This document shows, piece by piece, positions 29,027 through 38,779 of a stretch of 64,000 nucleotides of DNA. The DNA is from an uncultured Bradyrhizobium sp. (GTDB lineage: Bacteria > Pseudomonadota > Alphaproteobacteria > Rhizobiales > Xanthobacteraceae). The stretch covers positions 1 to 64,000 of the forward strand of contig NZ_CAKZHY010000167.1 in the NCBI RefSeq assembly GCF_936928535.1, in the 5' to 3' direction. The first letter of the stretch is position 1. Every line of letters begins with the position of its first letter. A model generated the notes under the pieces. That model had not been told where the DNA came from, ran no database searches, and saw nothing but the letters and a program-made list of their open reading frames with translations. Made by a program: the position numbers and the translations under genes.

Positions 29027-31459
29027 CTACCAGCTCACCTTGAACGATCCGATGCCGGCATAGCTCTGCCCCGCCCGCGAGAATTCGCCGGTGACCCGTC
29101 CAGACAGTTCCGACCAGCGGTTGAGCGCCAGGCGCGAGCCAAGCTCGACCCGTCCGGAATCGGAGGCCGCGCGCGCGCCTTCGACCGTGAAGAACGGCGC
29201 CGGCATGCTGACCAGCGTCGCCGTGACGTCGCGGGTCGGGTTGAACTCATGCACCCAGGCTGCATTGGCAAAGGGCGACCAGATCATGTCATTGCCGAGA
29301 TCGACGCGGCCGTCGAACTTTGCGCCGAGGAAGCTCGGCAACGAGGACACGCGGTGGGCGGCATAGCTCAGGCCCAATACGCCGGGCGCCGCTCCCGCGC
29401 TGCTGGTTTCGGTATAGGCCACCTGCCACAGCTGAGCTGCCTGGATCGCCGCGAAGGGTGTCACCGTCAGCGCACCGTACTGGAAGGCGCGGCCGATTTC
29501 GAACCGGCCGCCGAGCTGATCGCTGCCGAATGATCCCTTGGCGATTTCATCCGCACCGATGCCGGTGATGGTCCGCGTGGTCGAATTGCCGAAATGGCTG
29601 TAGGCGATCTGCGCCGACAAATAGGTCGCACCGAAGCGCTGCATCGCATAGGCGCCGACATGCCCGCCGTCGAGCCGGCCGCTGGTCGCACGATCGTTCA
29701 CCGAGAAGCTGGCGCTGGAGCCGCCGACGGCGAGACCGACCAACAGGTCCGGACTGAGCAGATGGTCAAGACCGACGGAGCCGCCGCCGACGCGGTCGCT
29801 ATAGGCGGCAGTGCCGATCGTCGCATTGCCCGACAACGATTGCGCCGCGCCGAAACCAGAGGCCCAGACGTTCCACAGCGGCTGCACCATCGCCGGCGCC
29901 TTCAACGCGGCGAAGGCCGACATGGGGCCGCTCGAGCGTTCCACGGCATAGCCGAGCGCACCGCCGTTCGGAACGCTGCCGCGATTGCCGGTGCGCCACG
30001 CATTCATCTGGCCATCCATGGTCTGGCCGAACTGCGTACCCGCGGCGAAGGCGGAATTCTCCATGCCGCTGGTGCCCTCGCCGGAGAGCTGGTCGAGAAC
30101 CCGCACCGAACCCGCCTGCAACAGGTTCGAATAGAATGTCGCGGCGGTGCCGGTGAGCGCGGTGGAATAGCCGGCCTCCAGCGCATTGCCGACCGCGCGC
30201 TGGTTGGCGGTCTCACCCGCCACGCCGCCGAAAGCAATGCGTGTCAGCGTCAGGTCGACTGAGGTGGGATTGTAGATCGCGGTCGTGTTGAAGAAGGCCG
30301 ACGACGCGGTGACATTGGAAAACTGCCCGACGATGGCTCCGGACGTCTCCACAACGTCCTTGTAGGTGGTCGACGATTGATAGAGCCCGAACTGCAACAC
30401 CGCCCGCATCGTACCGCCGAGATTGGCGATGTTGGCACCAAGGCCGTCTCGATTTCCGGCATTGTCGACGCGCAAGGACAACGTGCCTCGCGCCGACTGG
30501 GTGAAGACACCACTGACGCCGAGATCGCCGACGAAAAGCGGTGTTGCCGGATCGGTGATAGTGATCAGGCCATTGTTGATCAGCGCGTTGGTGTTTCCGA
30601 AGCCGACGAACAGCATCTGACCGTCGATCATCCCGTTGTTGGTAACGGTGGTCCCGCCCGTTCCGAAGGTTCCCAGCGAGAAGCTGCCGGATCCGCTGCC
30701 TCTGATCGTGCCATTGTTGACGATGGTGGCGTTGTCTCCGCTCATCCACACCCCCGCGCCATTGGCCGCGCTGATGGTCCCGTTGTTGGTGATGGTGTTG
30801 CCGTCGCCCCAGAACATGACGCCGGCGCCGCCCTGACCGAGCGCCGTGATCGTGCCGTTATTTGTCAGGTTGTTGTTGGTGAGCATCCAGATGCCAACAG
30901 CGCCGCTGTTCGTCTTACTGCCGACTGCAATGACACCGGAATTGTTGACGGCGTTGCCGTTGCCGTTGACGAACATTCCATATGCTGCACCTGCAAGGCT
31001 GATCGTGCCGGAATTGGTCACGGTGTTTCCATTGCCAAGCACGTTGATGCCGTCGCTGAATGAGGCCGTCGAGCTGATCGCGCCGGCATTGGTGACGTTA
31101 TTGTTGTCGATCACCTGGATGGCAGCGCTGTTGTTCCCGACGGCGATGCTGCCGTTGTTCGAGACGGTGTTGCTATTGTTGAGAGAGATCGCAGACACGC
31201 CTGCGCCGACCGAGATCGAGGCGTCCGGCTGAACCGTCAGCACCAGGTTGTTCTCCGTGCCGGTGCCGAAAGGTGTCGTGGTCGCGCCGCTGCAGGTCAC
31301 GGTGTTACCGGCCTGCACGCAAGCCGCGCTCGCCGGCGCTATCGACAGCGCGATGGTCCCGGCCGCCGACAGCACCAGCGGCACGGCACGTTTCAGCGAG
31401 CACGCAATGCAAAGGCGCTCTGCCATCGTCGGCTGGGGCGCAGCGTGTTTCAATTTCAT
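29027..31459 (-). CDS. Autotransporter (type V secretion) outer-membrane protein
   Basis: 810 aa. An extended signal peptide (about residues 1-45, ending PASAA) leads to a passenger of ~300 residues built from short repeats of the form N-x-G-x-I (for example VTNAGAIS, VNNSGVIAV, VTNNGTIS), a beta-helix. The C-terminal ~280 residues are an autotransporter beta-barrel (NVWASGFGAAQSL to the terminal SFKVSW, ending in an aromatic residue as barrels do). The passenger has no visible catalytic domain, so adhesion or surface structure is the likely role. No regulator is adjacent. Confidence 0.88.
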   Translation of the reverse strand: MKLKHAAPQPTMAERLCIACSLKRAVPLVLSAAGTIALSIAPASAACVQAGNTVTCSGATTTPFGTGTENNLVLTVQPDASISVGAGVSAISLNNSNTVSNNGSIAVGNNSAAIQVIDNNNVTNAGAISSTASFSDGINVLGNGNTVTNSGTISLAGAAYGMFVNGNGNAVNNSGVIAVGSKTNSGAVGIWMLTNNNLTNNGTITALGQGGAGVMFWGDGNTITNNGTISAANGAGVWMSGDNATIVNNGTIRGSGSGSFSLGTFGTGGTTVTNNGMIDGQMLFVGFGNTNALINNGLITITDPATPLFVGDLGVSGVFTQSARGTLSLRVDNAGNRDGLGANIANLGGTMRAVLQFGLYQSSTTYKDVVETSGAIVGQFSNVTASSAFFNTTAIYNPTSVDLTLTRIAFGGVAGETANQRAVGNALEAGYSTALTGTAATFYSNLLQAGSVRVLDQLSGEGTSGMENSAFAAGTQFGQTMDGQMNAWRTGNRGSVPNGGALGYAVERSSGPMSAFAALKAPAMVQPLWNVWASGFGAAQSLSGNATIGTAAYSDRVGGGSVGLDHLLSPDLLVGLAVGGSSASFSVNDRATSGRLDGGHVGAYAMQRFGATYLSAQIAYSHFGNSTTRTITGIGADEIAKGSFGSDQLGGRFEIGRAFQYGALTVTPFAAIQAAQLWQVAYTETSSAGAAPGVLGLSYAAHRVSSLPSFLGAKFDGRVDLGNDMIWSPFANAAWVHEFNPTRDVTATLVSMPAPFFTVEGARAASDSGRVELGSRLALNRWSELSGRVTGEFSRAGQSYAGIGSFKVSW

Positions 31460-31640
31460 TAATCAATCCCTGGTCTTGCGAGTCGAAGCTGACATCGCCG
31501 ACAAATTGACCAGAGGCGGAATGCTGTCTTGGGCGGTCCGATACAGCGGCACGGTTCATACGGTACAATTGCTGGTTTTCAGACAGTGTGGCGGTTGCGC
31601 ACCACCGGTGGTGCCGCCCCGGATCGACGCCACGTCCTCT

Positions 31641-32645
31641 CTAGTCAAATCCGACCAGGATGAAGAACGCTGAGAGAATGCCACCGATCACGGCGCAAAT
31701 GGCCGCAAGAACGAGCGGTGCCGACGAGCCTTCTCGCCTTTCCGGCTCAAGCACCGCGGTGCCCGGCCGTTCCGGATCGTAATGGACAGTGACGGCTTGT
31801 CCCTGATGGTAACGGCCCGCGGCTTTTTCTGCGACGTCGCGCCGACCATAGATCGCAGTCATTCCCCAGTGCGCTTCGGTACCGACGAAGTCGCGCTTGT
31901 CGACCTCGTAAGCATATCGCAAGTCGACCTGGTAGCGGTGGATCATCTTCGGCGCGACAACCGACTTGTCATCGCTCTTTTCCGCGATGGCCTCTTCGAT
32001 CACGTTTGAGGCGATGACGATGCCGGCTGCACTCGGCCAGCCCATGCTGGCGCGGGCGCGTTGCCGGGCGCGAAAGAATGCGACGACGCCCGAGATCGCG
32101 CCGAGCAGCGCAAGGATCGGCAGTGGGAACAGGAACAGCGGAACACCCCTGCTGGTATAGAGCACGTGTCCGGCGACCGAATGCGCGATCAGAACGGCTG
32201 CAGCTAGGCCAAATACGATCGTGACGGCGACCAAGGCCGTGATATTGCGCGGCTCGGTCGGCTCCAACAGGACGTGCTGCGGATTTTCGGGATCGACATA
32301 AACGTCGACGCGGGCTCCGACCGGATATCTTCCGACCAATTTGCCGGCAAGCACACGAGTCATCATCGGCTCGCCACCGATCGCGACCCGGTCGCTCTCC
32401 AAGTCCCGCCCGCCGACGCGATAGCGATAGCGGATGATCGGAGTGGCGTCGTTCAGGTCATCCGAGACATGCTGGGGCGGCTGATCGACCCTGGAGACGG
32501 TGATCACGCCCTCGACCTTGTGCCAGTTGCGCGCCGCCTGCATCAGGCGGCGCATGCGAACCAGGTTGAACAGCAGTGAGCCAAGAATCAGCAGGCAAAC
32601 GCCGGCGGCAATTTGTGTCCAAAGCAATTGATGGGCATCAAGCAT
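31641..32645 (-). CDS. DUF3592 membrane protein
   Basis: 334 aa from the ATG at 32643-32645 (GGGAAA upstream; a TTG eight codons earlier is possible). It contains two DUF3592-type beta domains: the first with GVITVSRVDQPP...VDVYVDPENPQHVLLEP, the second with HRYQVDLRYAYEVDKRDFVGTE...VTVHYDPERPGTAVLEP. Four hydrophobic segments surround them, at the N-terminus, two in the middle and one at the C-terminus. This duplicated layout is typical; function is unknown. A perfect 16-bp palindrome (31599-31614) lies just downstream. Confidence 0.75.
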   Translation of the reverse strand: MLDAHQLLWTQIAAGVCLLILGSLLFNLVRMRRLMQAARNWHKVEGVITVSRVDQPPQHVSDDLNDATPIIRYRYRVGGRDLESDRVAIGGEPMMTRVLAGKLVGRYPVGARVDVYVDPENPQHVLLEPTEPRNITALVAVTIVFGLAAAVLIAHSVAGHVLYTSRGVPLFLFPLPILALLGAISGVVAFFRARQRARASMGWPSAAGIVIASNVIEEAIAEKSDDKSVVAPKMIHRYQVDLRYAYEVDKRDFVGTEAHWGMTAIYGRRDVAEKAAGRYHQGQAVTVHYDPERPGTAVLEPERREGSSAPLVLAAICAVIGGILSAFFILVGFD

Positions 32646-32855
32646 CTGGTTTCCCGCGTATTCCCGCAAGTTGGCCTGCTGAAGCTCGCCTGTCTTGGAC
32701 TGATCGATACATCGGAGCGCGCCTCTGCGGCACCTGCACGATGTTTGGGCACCCCCCGCTGCCCGCCAGGACGCCCTCCGTCAAACTACGTGGTCTGCGA
32801 ACTTGCCGCCTTGTTGCAACGTCCAATACGTGACGAGAAGCGATCGGCGGGGACG

Positions 32856-33863
32856 ATGCCGGATTCCGGGACGTATCAACGGGCAAGCATTTCAACGGAC
32901 GATTTTCCGGACGCCAGGCGCCTTGAGATGTGGCGCGAGGTCTATGGGCGCGGCATCGCCAATGTCGATATCGAGCCGCTCGGTGATGCACCCTTCCGTG
33001 CCGGCGTGACGTTCGACCTGCTGCCCAATGTCGGTCTCGCCGCCGGCTGGCGGACACCGGCGCATTACCGCATGACGAAGGAGCTCGCCGCACGCGGCCG
33101 CGACGTCATTGTCGTCAGCCTGCCGCGCTCGGGCTCGGCCTCGGTGACCCAGTTCGGCAAGGAGCTGCTCGACGGAATCGACAGCGCCGCCGTGATCGCG
33201 CCGCAGGAGGCGGTCACGGCGTCGATGTTGACGGAGGGCAGCTTCATCACACTCGCATTGTCGCTTCCGGCCATCGCGCGATTGGCGCCGCATTATTCCT
33301 GCGCATTCGGCCGGCCGATCCCCGGCAACAATGCTGCACTGCGTCTTCTCACCCGCTATGTCGACATCGTGCAGCGCGGCGATGACCTGATCGACGGCGC
33401 AATCGCACAGAGCGTGTCCGACCACCTGATCGACCTCACCGCACTCGCGATCGGAACGCTCGGCGACTACGCCGAGGTGGCGCGGCAGCGTGGCGCCGCC
33501 GCCGCGCGGCTGACGGCCATCAAGGCCGACATCCTGCGGGCGCTGTCACGCAGCGATTTATCGGCCGAGCTGATCGCGGTCCGTCACGGCATCTCGCCGC
33601 GCTATGTGCGCAAGCTGTTCGAACAGGCCGGCTCGTCGTTCTCGATCTTCGTGCTAGCCGAGCGTCTGACCAAGGCGCGAGGTATGCTGACCGATCCGCG
33701 CCATCGCCACCTCACCATAGCGCAGATCGCGCACGAGGCCGGTTTTGGCGATCTCTCTTATTTCAACCGGAGCTTTCGCCGGCGGTTCGGCGGCTCACCG
33801 TCGGAGATCCGTGAGGTCGCAAGGCTGGCGTGGCCGGACTCGGGAGCGATGCGATTGCGGTGA
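32856..33863 (+). CDS. AraC-family transcriptional regulator
   Basis: 335 aa from the ATG at 32856 (MPDSGTYQRAS); the open frame extends upstream but that part is not family-like. The N-terminal ~220 residues resemble the AraC_binding_2 sensor type (FPDARRLEMWREVYGRGI is the usual opening). The C-terminal double HTH is clear, with YVRKLFEQAGSSFSIFVLAERL and the second recognition region GFGDLSYFNRSFRRRFGGSPSEIR. A close paralogue follows at 34047. Targets are unknown. Confidence 0.88.
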   Translation: MPDSGTYQRASISTDDFPDARRLEMWREVYGRGIANVDIEPLGDAPFRAGVTFDLLPNVGLAAGWRTPAHYRMTKELAARGRDVIVVSLPRSGSASVTQFGKELLDGIDSAAVIAPQEAVTASMLTEGSFITLALSLPAIARLAPHYSCAFGRPIPGNNAALRLLTRYVDIVQRGDDLIDGAIAQSVSDHLIDLTALAIGTLGDYAEVARQRGAAAARLTAIKADILRALSRSDLSAELIAVRHGISPRYVRKLFEQAGSSFSIFVLAERLTKARGMLTDPRHRHLTIAQIAHEAGFGDLSYFNRSFRRRFGGSPSEIREVARLAWPDSGAMRLR

Positions 33864-34046
33864 ATCGTCGGGGGATCCGGCTCGGCGTGGAGATGTACCG
33901 TTCAGGCCGCAAGCCGCGTTCCACATAGTCCAAGTCAAGCGAGTCCCGACACACTACGATACCGACATTGCCGAAACGAAACGCGATTCCTGCGCGAAAC
34001 CAATCCGGATGTTGGGATCAATCGCGCGACCTCTCGCGGAGACCAC

Positions 34047-35036
34047 GTGACCGATATTCACACATTCTCGACCGATGCTTTCGCCGCCGGCGACAAGATC
34101 CCCGCCTGGCGCGAGGTCTTCGGCCGCTCGGTCGTCAAGATGGAGATGGAGCCGGCACGCGGCGAGCCGTTCCGCAGCAAGGCGAGAATCGACTGCCTGC
34201 CCGGCTTGACGATCGCCTCGATCGCGAGCTCCGCCAACCGGGTGATGCGGACCCCGCAGCTGGTTGTCGACGGCAGCGACGACTTGGTCTTTGCGCTGAT
34301 GACCAAAGGCGAAGCCGTGATCAGCCAGCGCCAGCGCGAGGTGGTGTTCCGCGCCGGTGAAGCGGTGCTGTGGTCCAACGCATCGACCGGGGTTTGCGAA
34401 TACCGACAACCGATCGATTTCGTGGCGCTGGTGGTTCCCCGTGCGCAAGTCGCCATTGGCGATATCGATCGGTCGCTGATGCAATTGCTGCCGGATCATC
34501 TGGGATCGATGAGGCTGCTGTCGCGCTATCTCTCCATCCTCGGCAACGGCCAGCTCGACGGCATGACGCCGGAGTTGCGGTCGCTCTGCGCGATCCACCT
34601 GCGCGACCTCGTTGCATTGGCCGTCGGCGCAACGCGCGAGGCGGCGCAAATGGCCAGGTTCCGCGGCGTCCGCGCCGCACGCCTCGCGGCGCTCAAGGCG
34701 GACATTGTCGCGAATATCACCCAGCGCAATCTCTCCGCCGATACGCTCGCGGCGCGCCACGACATCTCATCGATCTATGTTCGCAAACTGTTCGAGCGGG
34801 ACGGCACGAGCCTCAGTCAATATGTGCTGGAACAGCGTCTTGATCGCGCTTTCCGGCTGCTCGCCAATCCCCAGCCACTCGATCTGTCGATCGGCGCCAT
34901 CGCCTTCGAATGCGGCTTCGGCGATTTGTCCTACTTCAACCGCAGCTTCCGCCAGCGCTACGGCGCGACGCCGTCCGACATCCGCGCCGGACGGCGAAGC
35001 AGCGACGCCACGCCGCAATCATCGACGGAGGCGTGA
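34047..35036 (+). CDS. AraC-family transcriptional regulator
   Basis: 329 aa from a GTG start. It shares architecture and much of its sequence pattern with the preceding AraC gene: AWREVFGRSVVKMEMEP at the start of the sensor domain and GFGDLSYFNRSFRQRYGATPSDIR in the second HTH. The two are tandem paralogues, probably from an old duplication since identity outside the HTH looks modest. It is convergent with the CaiB-like gene 64 bp away, which argues against simple neighbour control. Confidence 0.88.
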   Translation: MTDIHTFSTDAFAAGDKIPAWREVFGRSVVKMEMEPARGEPFRSKARIDCLPGLTIASIASSANRVMRTPQLVVDGSDDLVFALMTKGEAVISQRQREVVFRAGEAVLWSNASTGVCEYRQPIDFVALVVPRAQVAIGDIDRSLMQLLPDHLGSMRLLSRYLSILGNGQLDGMTPELRSLCAIHLRDLVALAVGATREAAQMARFRGVRAARLAALKADIVANITQRNLSADTLAARHDISSIYVRKLFERDGTSLSQYVLEQRLDRAFRLLANPQPLDLSIGAIAFECGFGDLSYFNRSFRQRYGATPSDIRAGRRSSDATPQSSTEA

Positions 35037-35100
35037 CGGCTCCTGCAGAACAGGTTGCATTTCATTACGGTCGAAGATCCGCGCCGGCCGCCGCAGAAGA

Positions 35101-36327
35101 TCACAAAATCCCCTGCGCCTTCAGCGCCTCGACCTTGGCCTCGTCGTAGCCGATGGTCGCCAGCACATCCTTGGTGTCGGCCCCGAGCAGCGGCGGAGCG
35201 CGGTAGTCCGTGATTGGAGTCCCCGAGAGGGTGAGCGCATTGCGGATCAGCGAGAGATTCGGCTCGAAGGGATGTTCGACGTTGACCCGCATGCCGCGCG
35301 ACTGGACGTGCGGATCGGAAAACACCTGCTCGAAATTATTGATCGGGCCTGACGGCACGCCAGCCTCCTCCAGCTTGTCCAGCCAGTAGGCCACCGGCTG
35401 CTTCAGGAACAGGCCGGCAAAGATCGCCATGATCTCCTTGCCGTGCACGACGCGGTCGTTGTTCTTGATGAAGCGTGGATCGCTGGCGAGCTCCGGCTGG
35501 CCGAGCACGGCGCAGGTCTTCCGGAACTGACTGTCATTGCCGACCACCAGCATCAGCTCGCCGTCGGTGCAGCGGAACACGCCGGCCGGCATGCCGCCGT
35601 TACCCCAGGTGCCGCGGCGCGGCGGCGTCTTGCCGTTGACGAGGAATATCTGCAGCCAGTGCGAGAGCGAGGCGATGACGGTGTCGAACAGGCAGACATC
35701 GATGTGTTGTCCCTGCCCGCCATTGACGTCGCGATGATAGAGCGCCGAGAGAATGCCGATCGAGGTATTCATGCCGGTCATGTAATCGACGATCGACGGG
35801 CCCACCTTCATCGGGCCCTCGCCGGGCTCGCCGTCGATATGGCCAGTGACGCTCATCAGACCGCCCATGGCCTGGAGGATCGCATCATATCCGGCACGCG
35901 GCGCGTAAGGACCGGTCTGGCCGAAACCGGTCACCGAGCAATAGATAATTTTTGGGTTGATCGCCTTGATCGTCTCGTAGTCGAGGCCGTAGCGCTTGAG
36001 ATCGCCGACCTTGTAGTTCTCCATGAAGACGTCGACGTCCTTGGCGAGTTCGCGGATGATCGACTGCCCCTCGGGCTTGGCGATGTTGATGGTGACCGAC
36101 TTCTTGTTGCGGTTGGCGCAAAGATAGAACGAATTGTTATTGTTGGCCTTGCCTTCAGGATCGGTCAGGTAAGGCGGGCCGAAGGCGCGCGCGTCGTCGC
36201 CGGTGCCGGGCCGCTCGATCTTGATCACCTCGGCGCCGAGATCGCCCAGCATCTGGGCCGACAAGGGCCCGGCGAGCACACGCGTGAGGTCAAGGATCTT
36301 GATGCCTGAGAGCGGCAGGGCCGACAT
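35101..36327 (-). CDS. CaiB/BaiF family CoA-transferase (class III)
   Basis: 408 aa from the ATG at 36325-36327 with GGAGG upstream. Class III CoA-transferases move CoA between carboxylic acids through an aspartyl intermediate. The opening SGIKILDLTRVLAGPLSAQMLGDLGAEVIKIE is diagnostic, and the catalytic Asp is in RAGYDAILQAMGG near residue 170. Acids cannot be assigned from sequence. It is the last of a minus-strand run (transporter, BKACE, MFS, CoA-transferase) that looks like an uptake and catabolism cluster for an organic acid. Confidence 0.9.
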   Translation of the reverse strand: MSALPLSGIKILDLTRVLAGPLSAQMLGDLGAEVIKIERPGTGDDARAFGPPYLTDPEGKANNNNSFYLCANRNKKSVTINIAKPEGQSIIRELAKDVDVFMENYKVGDLKRYGLDYETIKAINPKIIYCSVTGFGQTGPYAPRAGYDAILQAMGGLMSVTGHIDGEPGEGPMKVGPSIVDYMTGMNTSIGILSALYHRDVNGGQGQHIDVCLFDTVIASLSHWLQIFLVNGKTPPRRGTWGNGGMPAGVFRCTDGELMLVVGNDSQFRKTCAVLGQPELASDPRFIKNNDRVVHGKEIMAIFAGLFLKQPVAYWLDKLEEAGVPSGPINNFEQVFSDPHVQSRGMRVNVEHPFEPNLSLIRNALTLSGTPITDYRAPPLLGADTKDVLATIGYDEAKVEALKAQGIL

Positions 36328-36499
36328 GTCGATTTCCTCCGGGAACTGGATGTTGGCGCGGCGGCTGGAGGCCGTGACTGCGCTCCCTGCGGATACACTA
36401 TTTTGGTGCCCCGAGCACTGCACTGGCGGCATACGGCCATCCCTGTCCCGGCGGCGGACGCAGTCCCGCAGCGACGAATTCCACGCTGCGAATAACGCC

Positions 36500-37705
36500 T
36501 CAGGCCGCGGCCGCCGCAGCCAGTCGCGGACGACGCCGTCCGAGCAGGACCAGGATCAGCACCGTCGCGCAAGAAAAGACCAGGGTGAGACCAAGTGCGC
36601 CGCGGCTGCCGAACTGGGTGAGCAAGCCAGCGAGCAGCGGCGGCGAGATCGCGGAGGCCAGATTGAGCGGCAATGCGATCATCGACATCGCCTTGGCGAA
36701 CTCGGCCTGGTCGTAGAAGACGAGCGGAATCGTCGCTCGCGCCACCGCCATTGCGCCGCTGCCGGCGCCATAGAGCAGGATGAAGGTCGCCACCGCCCAG
36801 GTCGCGCCCTCGCTCAGCATCAGCAGCACCATGGCAACGGGCAGCGCCGTGCCGGCGACGAGCCCGGTGGTGATGCCGTCCCATCGCCCGCCGCCGAGCA
36901 AGTCGAGGCCGCGGGCGCTGACCTGGATCACACCGAGCATCGAGCCGAAGGCAAGCGCCTGCGCGGGAGCAAGGCCCTCCGCCCGCAACAGCTCGATCAG
37001 GATGGCACCGATGCCGAAATTGACGAAGGCGTTCATCGTGATCACGCCCACCACGAGACCGAACGTGCTCTTGGGAATCGCAGGCGACGGCGCCGCCTTG
37101 ACGATCTCACCACGATCGCCTGTCGCGATTTTCCGCCGCGGCGCGACAAACGCAAGAAGCGGAAGGTTGATGGCAAGCATCATCGCCGCGTAGACGAGAC
37201 AGGTGCCGCGCCAACCGAGCCAATCGCTGAGGAACGAGGTGGTCGGCCAGAATATGCTGCTGGAAAGACCCGTCACCATCATCAGCCCGCCGATAGCGTT
37301 CTTGGCGCCACGCCCCGCGACCTCGTTCAGCATGATATAGGCCCCGGTCGACAGCGTGGCGCTACCGCCCATGCCGAGGATCACCCAGCCGGCGAAATAG
37401 AGCATCGGTTCGCGCGCGAAGCACAAAACGACATAGCCCGGCACGGAGACAACAGTGCCGACCATCATCACTTTGCGCGCGCCGTGCCGCGCAAAGACCT
37501 TGGCGAGCCAGGGCGCGCACAGGCCCATGGTGACGTAGAGCACCGAGCTACCTGCAAACACCGCCGGCAGACTCATGCCGAGATCGGCCCCGAGGTCGCG
37601 GCCGACGACGGCCGGAAGGCCGATCGTACCCCATGCAATGAGTTGGGTGATCGCAAGCACCAGCAGGAGCCCGAGGAGCCTGCTGTCAGATTTCAAGAAC
37701 CGCAT
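36500..37705 (-). CDS. MFS transporter
   Basis: 401 aa with about 12 hydrophobic segments. The first helix has LLVLAITQLIAWGTIGLPAVV, and after helix 2 there is an ARHGARKVMMVGT loop of the MFS type. The pattern resembles the oxalate/formate or monocarboxylate subgroups but is not decisive. It sits between the CoA-transferase and BKACE genes on the same strand, so it likely moves a related acid. Confidence 0.85.
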   Translation of the reverse strand: MRFLKSDSRLLGLLLVLAITQLIAWGTIGLPAVVGRDLGADLGMSLPAVFAGSSVLYVTMGLCAPWLAKVFARHGARKVMMVGTVVSVPGYVVLCFAREPMLYFAGWVILGMGGSATLSTGAYIMLNEVAGRGAKNAIGGLMMVTGLSSSIFWPTTSFLSDWLGWRGTCLVYAAMMLAINLPLLAFVAPRRKIATGDRGEIVKAAPSPAIPKSTFGLVVGVITMNAFVNFGIGAILIELLRAEGLAPAQALAFGSMLGVIQVSARGLDLLGGGRWDGITTGLVAGTALPVAMVLLMLSEGATWAVATFILLYGAGSGAMAVARATIPLVFYDQAEFAKAMSMIALPLNLASAISPPLLAGLLTQFGSRGALGLTLVFSCATVLILVLLGRRRPRLAAAAAA

Positions 37706-37838
37706 TCCAGTCGTCGCCTGCCCGGCAGGCGCCGATCACGCCTGTGAGCCCTGTCTTACCCGGAGACTCAGTTCACAGGAATGTTGGTTCCGAATAGCAG
37801 AACGCAGCCGGAAGCATGTCAGGAGAAAGACCGCAGCC

Positions 37839-38666
37839 TTACCCCGCGATCCCGAGCAGGGATCGCGCCTCGGCCGCAGTCGCCACACGCCGGCCGTGGC
37901 GTTTGATAGCCTCACATGCGATGCCCACGAGCTCCGCATTGCTGGCGGCGAGGCGCGTCTTGTCGACCCTGATATTGTCCTCGAGCCCGGTACGAACCGC
38001 GTCGGCCCCGCGCGACAGGGCCCAGTCCATCACCTCGGCCTGATGGCGTCCGATCCCGGCCGCGGTCCAGGTCGCCTTCGGGATCAGGCGCCTCAGCTCA
38101 GCCAGTAGAATGTCGAGCACATGTTCGTCGGCAGGCATCGCGTTCTTGACGCCCATGACGAATTGCACATGCGGACGCGCATCCATCAGCCCAGCCTCGA
38201 TCAGGCGTCGCGCCCCATGCAGATGCGACAGGTCGAAGATCTCGATTTCCGGACGAACGCCATTTGCCTTCATGCCGGTGGCGAGAGTCTCGACCAGGGC
38301 GGCGCTGTTCTCGTAGACGATGGTCGGAAAGTTCACCGACCCCGTGGACAGCGAGGCCATGTCCGGCTTCAGATAGAGCGAAGATCCACGGGCCGAGGGA
38401 TCCCGGCCGCGCCCACCGGTCGAGAACTGCACGATCATCCCAGGACAATGCTTCCGGATGCCTTCCTGCACCAGAGCGAACCGCTCCGGGTCGGAGGACG
38501 GCGTCTCGTCGTCATTGCGAACGTGGATATGTGCCAATGTGGCACCGGCCTCGAAGGCCTCGTGCGTCGACTCGACCTGCTCGGCTGGCAGGATCGGCAC
38601 CGCGGGATTGTCCTTCTTGCGCGGAACAGAACCTGTGATTGCAACGGCAACAACAGCGGGATTCAT
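37839..38666 (-). CDS. BKACE-family beta-keto acid cleavage enzyme
   Basis: 275 aa, formerly DUF849. These zinc enzymes react a beta-keto acid with acetyl-CoA to give acetoacetate and a new CoA ester; 3-keto-5-aminohexanoate cleavage enzyme (Kce) is the first example. Visible motifs are AHIHVRNDDE (two metal-binding His), FSTGGRGRD, SHLHGARRLIEAG and the late GADAVRTGLEDNI with the conserved Glu. The specific keto acid is open; dehydrocarnitine is one option given the CaiB-type neighbour. Confidence 0.9.
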   Translation of the reverse strand: MNPAVVAVAITGSVPRKKDNPAVPILPAEQVESTHEAFEAGATLAHIHVRNDDETPSSDPERFALVQEGIRKHCPGMIVQFSTGGRGRDPSARGSSLYLKPDMASLSTGSVNFPTIVYENSAALVETLATGMKANGVRPEIEIFDLSHLHGARRLIEAGLMDARPHVQFVMGVKNAMPADEHVLDILLAELRRLIPKATWTAAGIGRHQAEVMDWALSRGADAVRTGLEDNIRVDKTRLAASNAELVGIACEAIKRHGRRVATAAEARSLLGIAG

Positions 38667-38730
38667 CGAGCAACCTCATCATAGCAGCGCTCACGCGCAC
38701 AAAACTTCGATAGTCAGCTTATACAGTAAA

Positions 38731-38770
38731 GCCATGCCGCCGCGAACATCATCGATCGCTGCGGCATGGC
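38731..38770 (-). terminator. Terminator hairpin after MHS transporter
   Basis: GCCATGCCGC (38731-38740) pairs perfectly with GCGGCATGGC (38761-38770), with an inner GCGA/TCGC pair. On the minus strand it is followed by TTTACTGTA. It lies 10 nt after the transporter stop and separates it from the BKACE gene. Confidence 0.65.
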
Positions 38771-38779
38771 CTTTCGCCG

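Noticed and set aside
36203..37747. 514-codon plus-strand open frame opposite the MFS gene
   Set aside because: Low-complexity His/Arg/Asp/Glu-rich translation, no motifs; MFS on the minus strand is clear.
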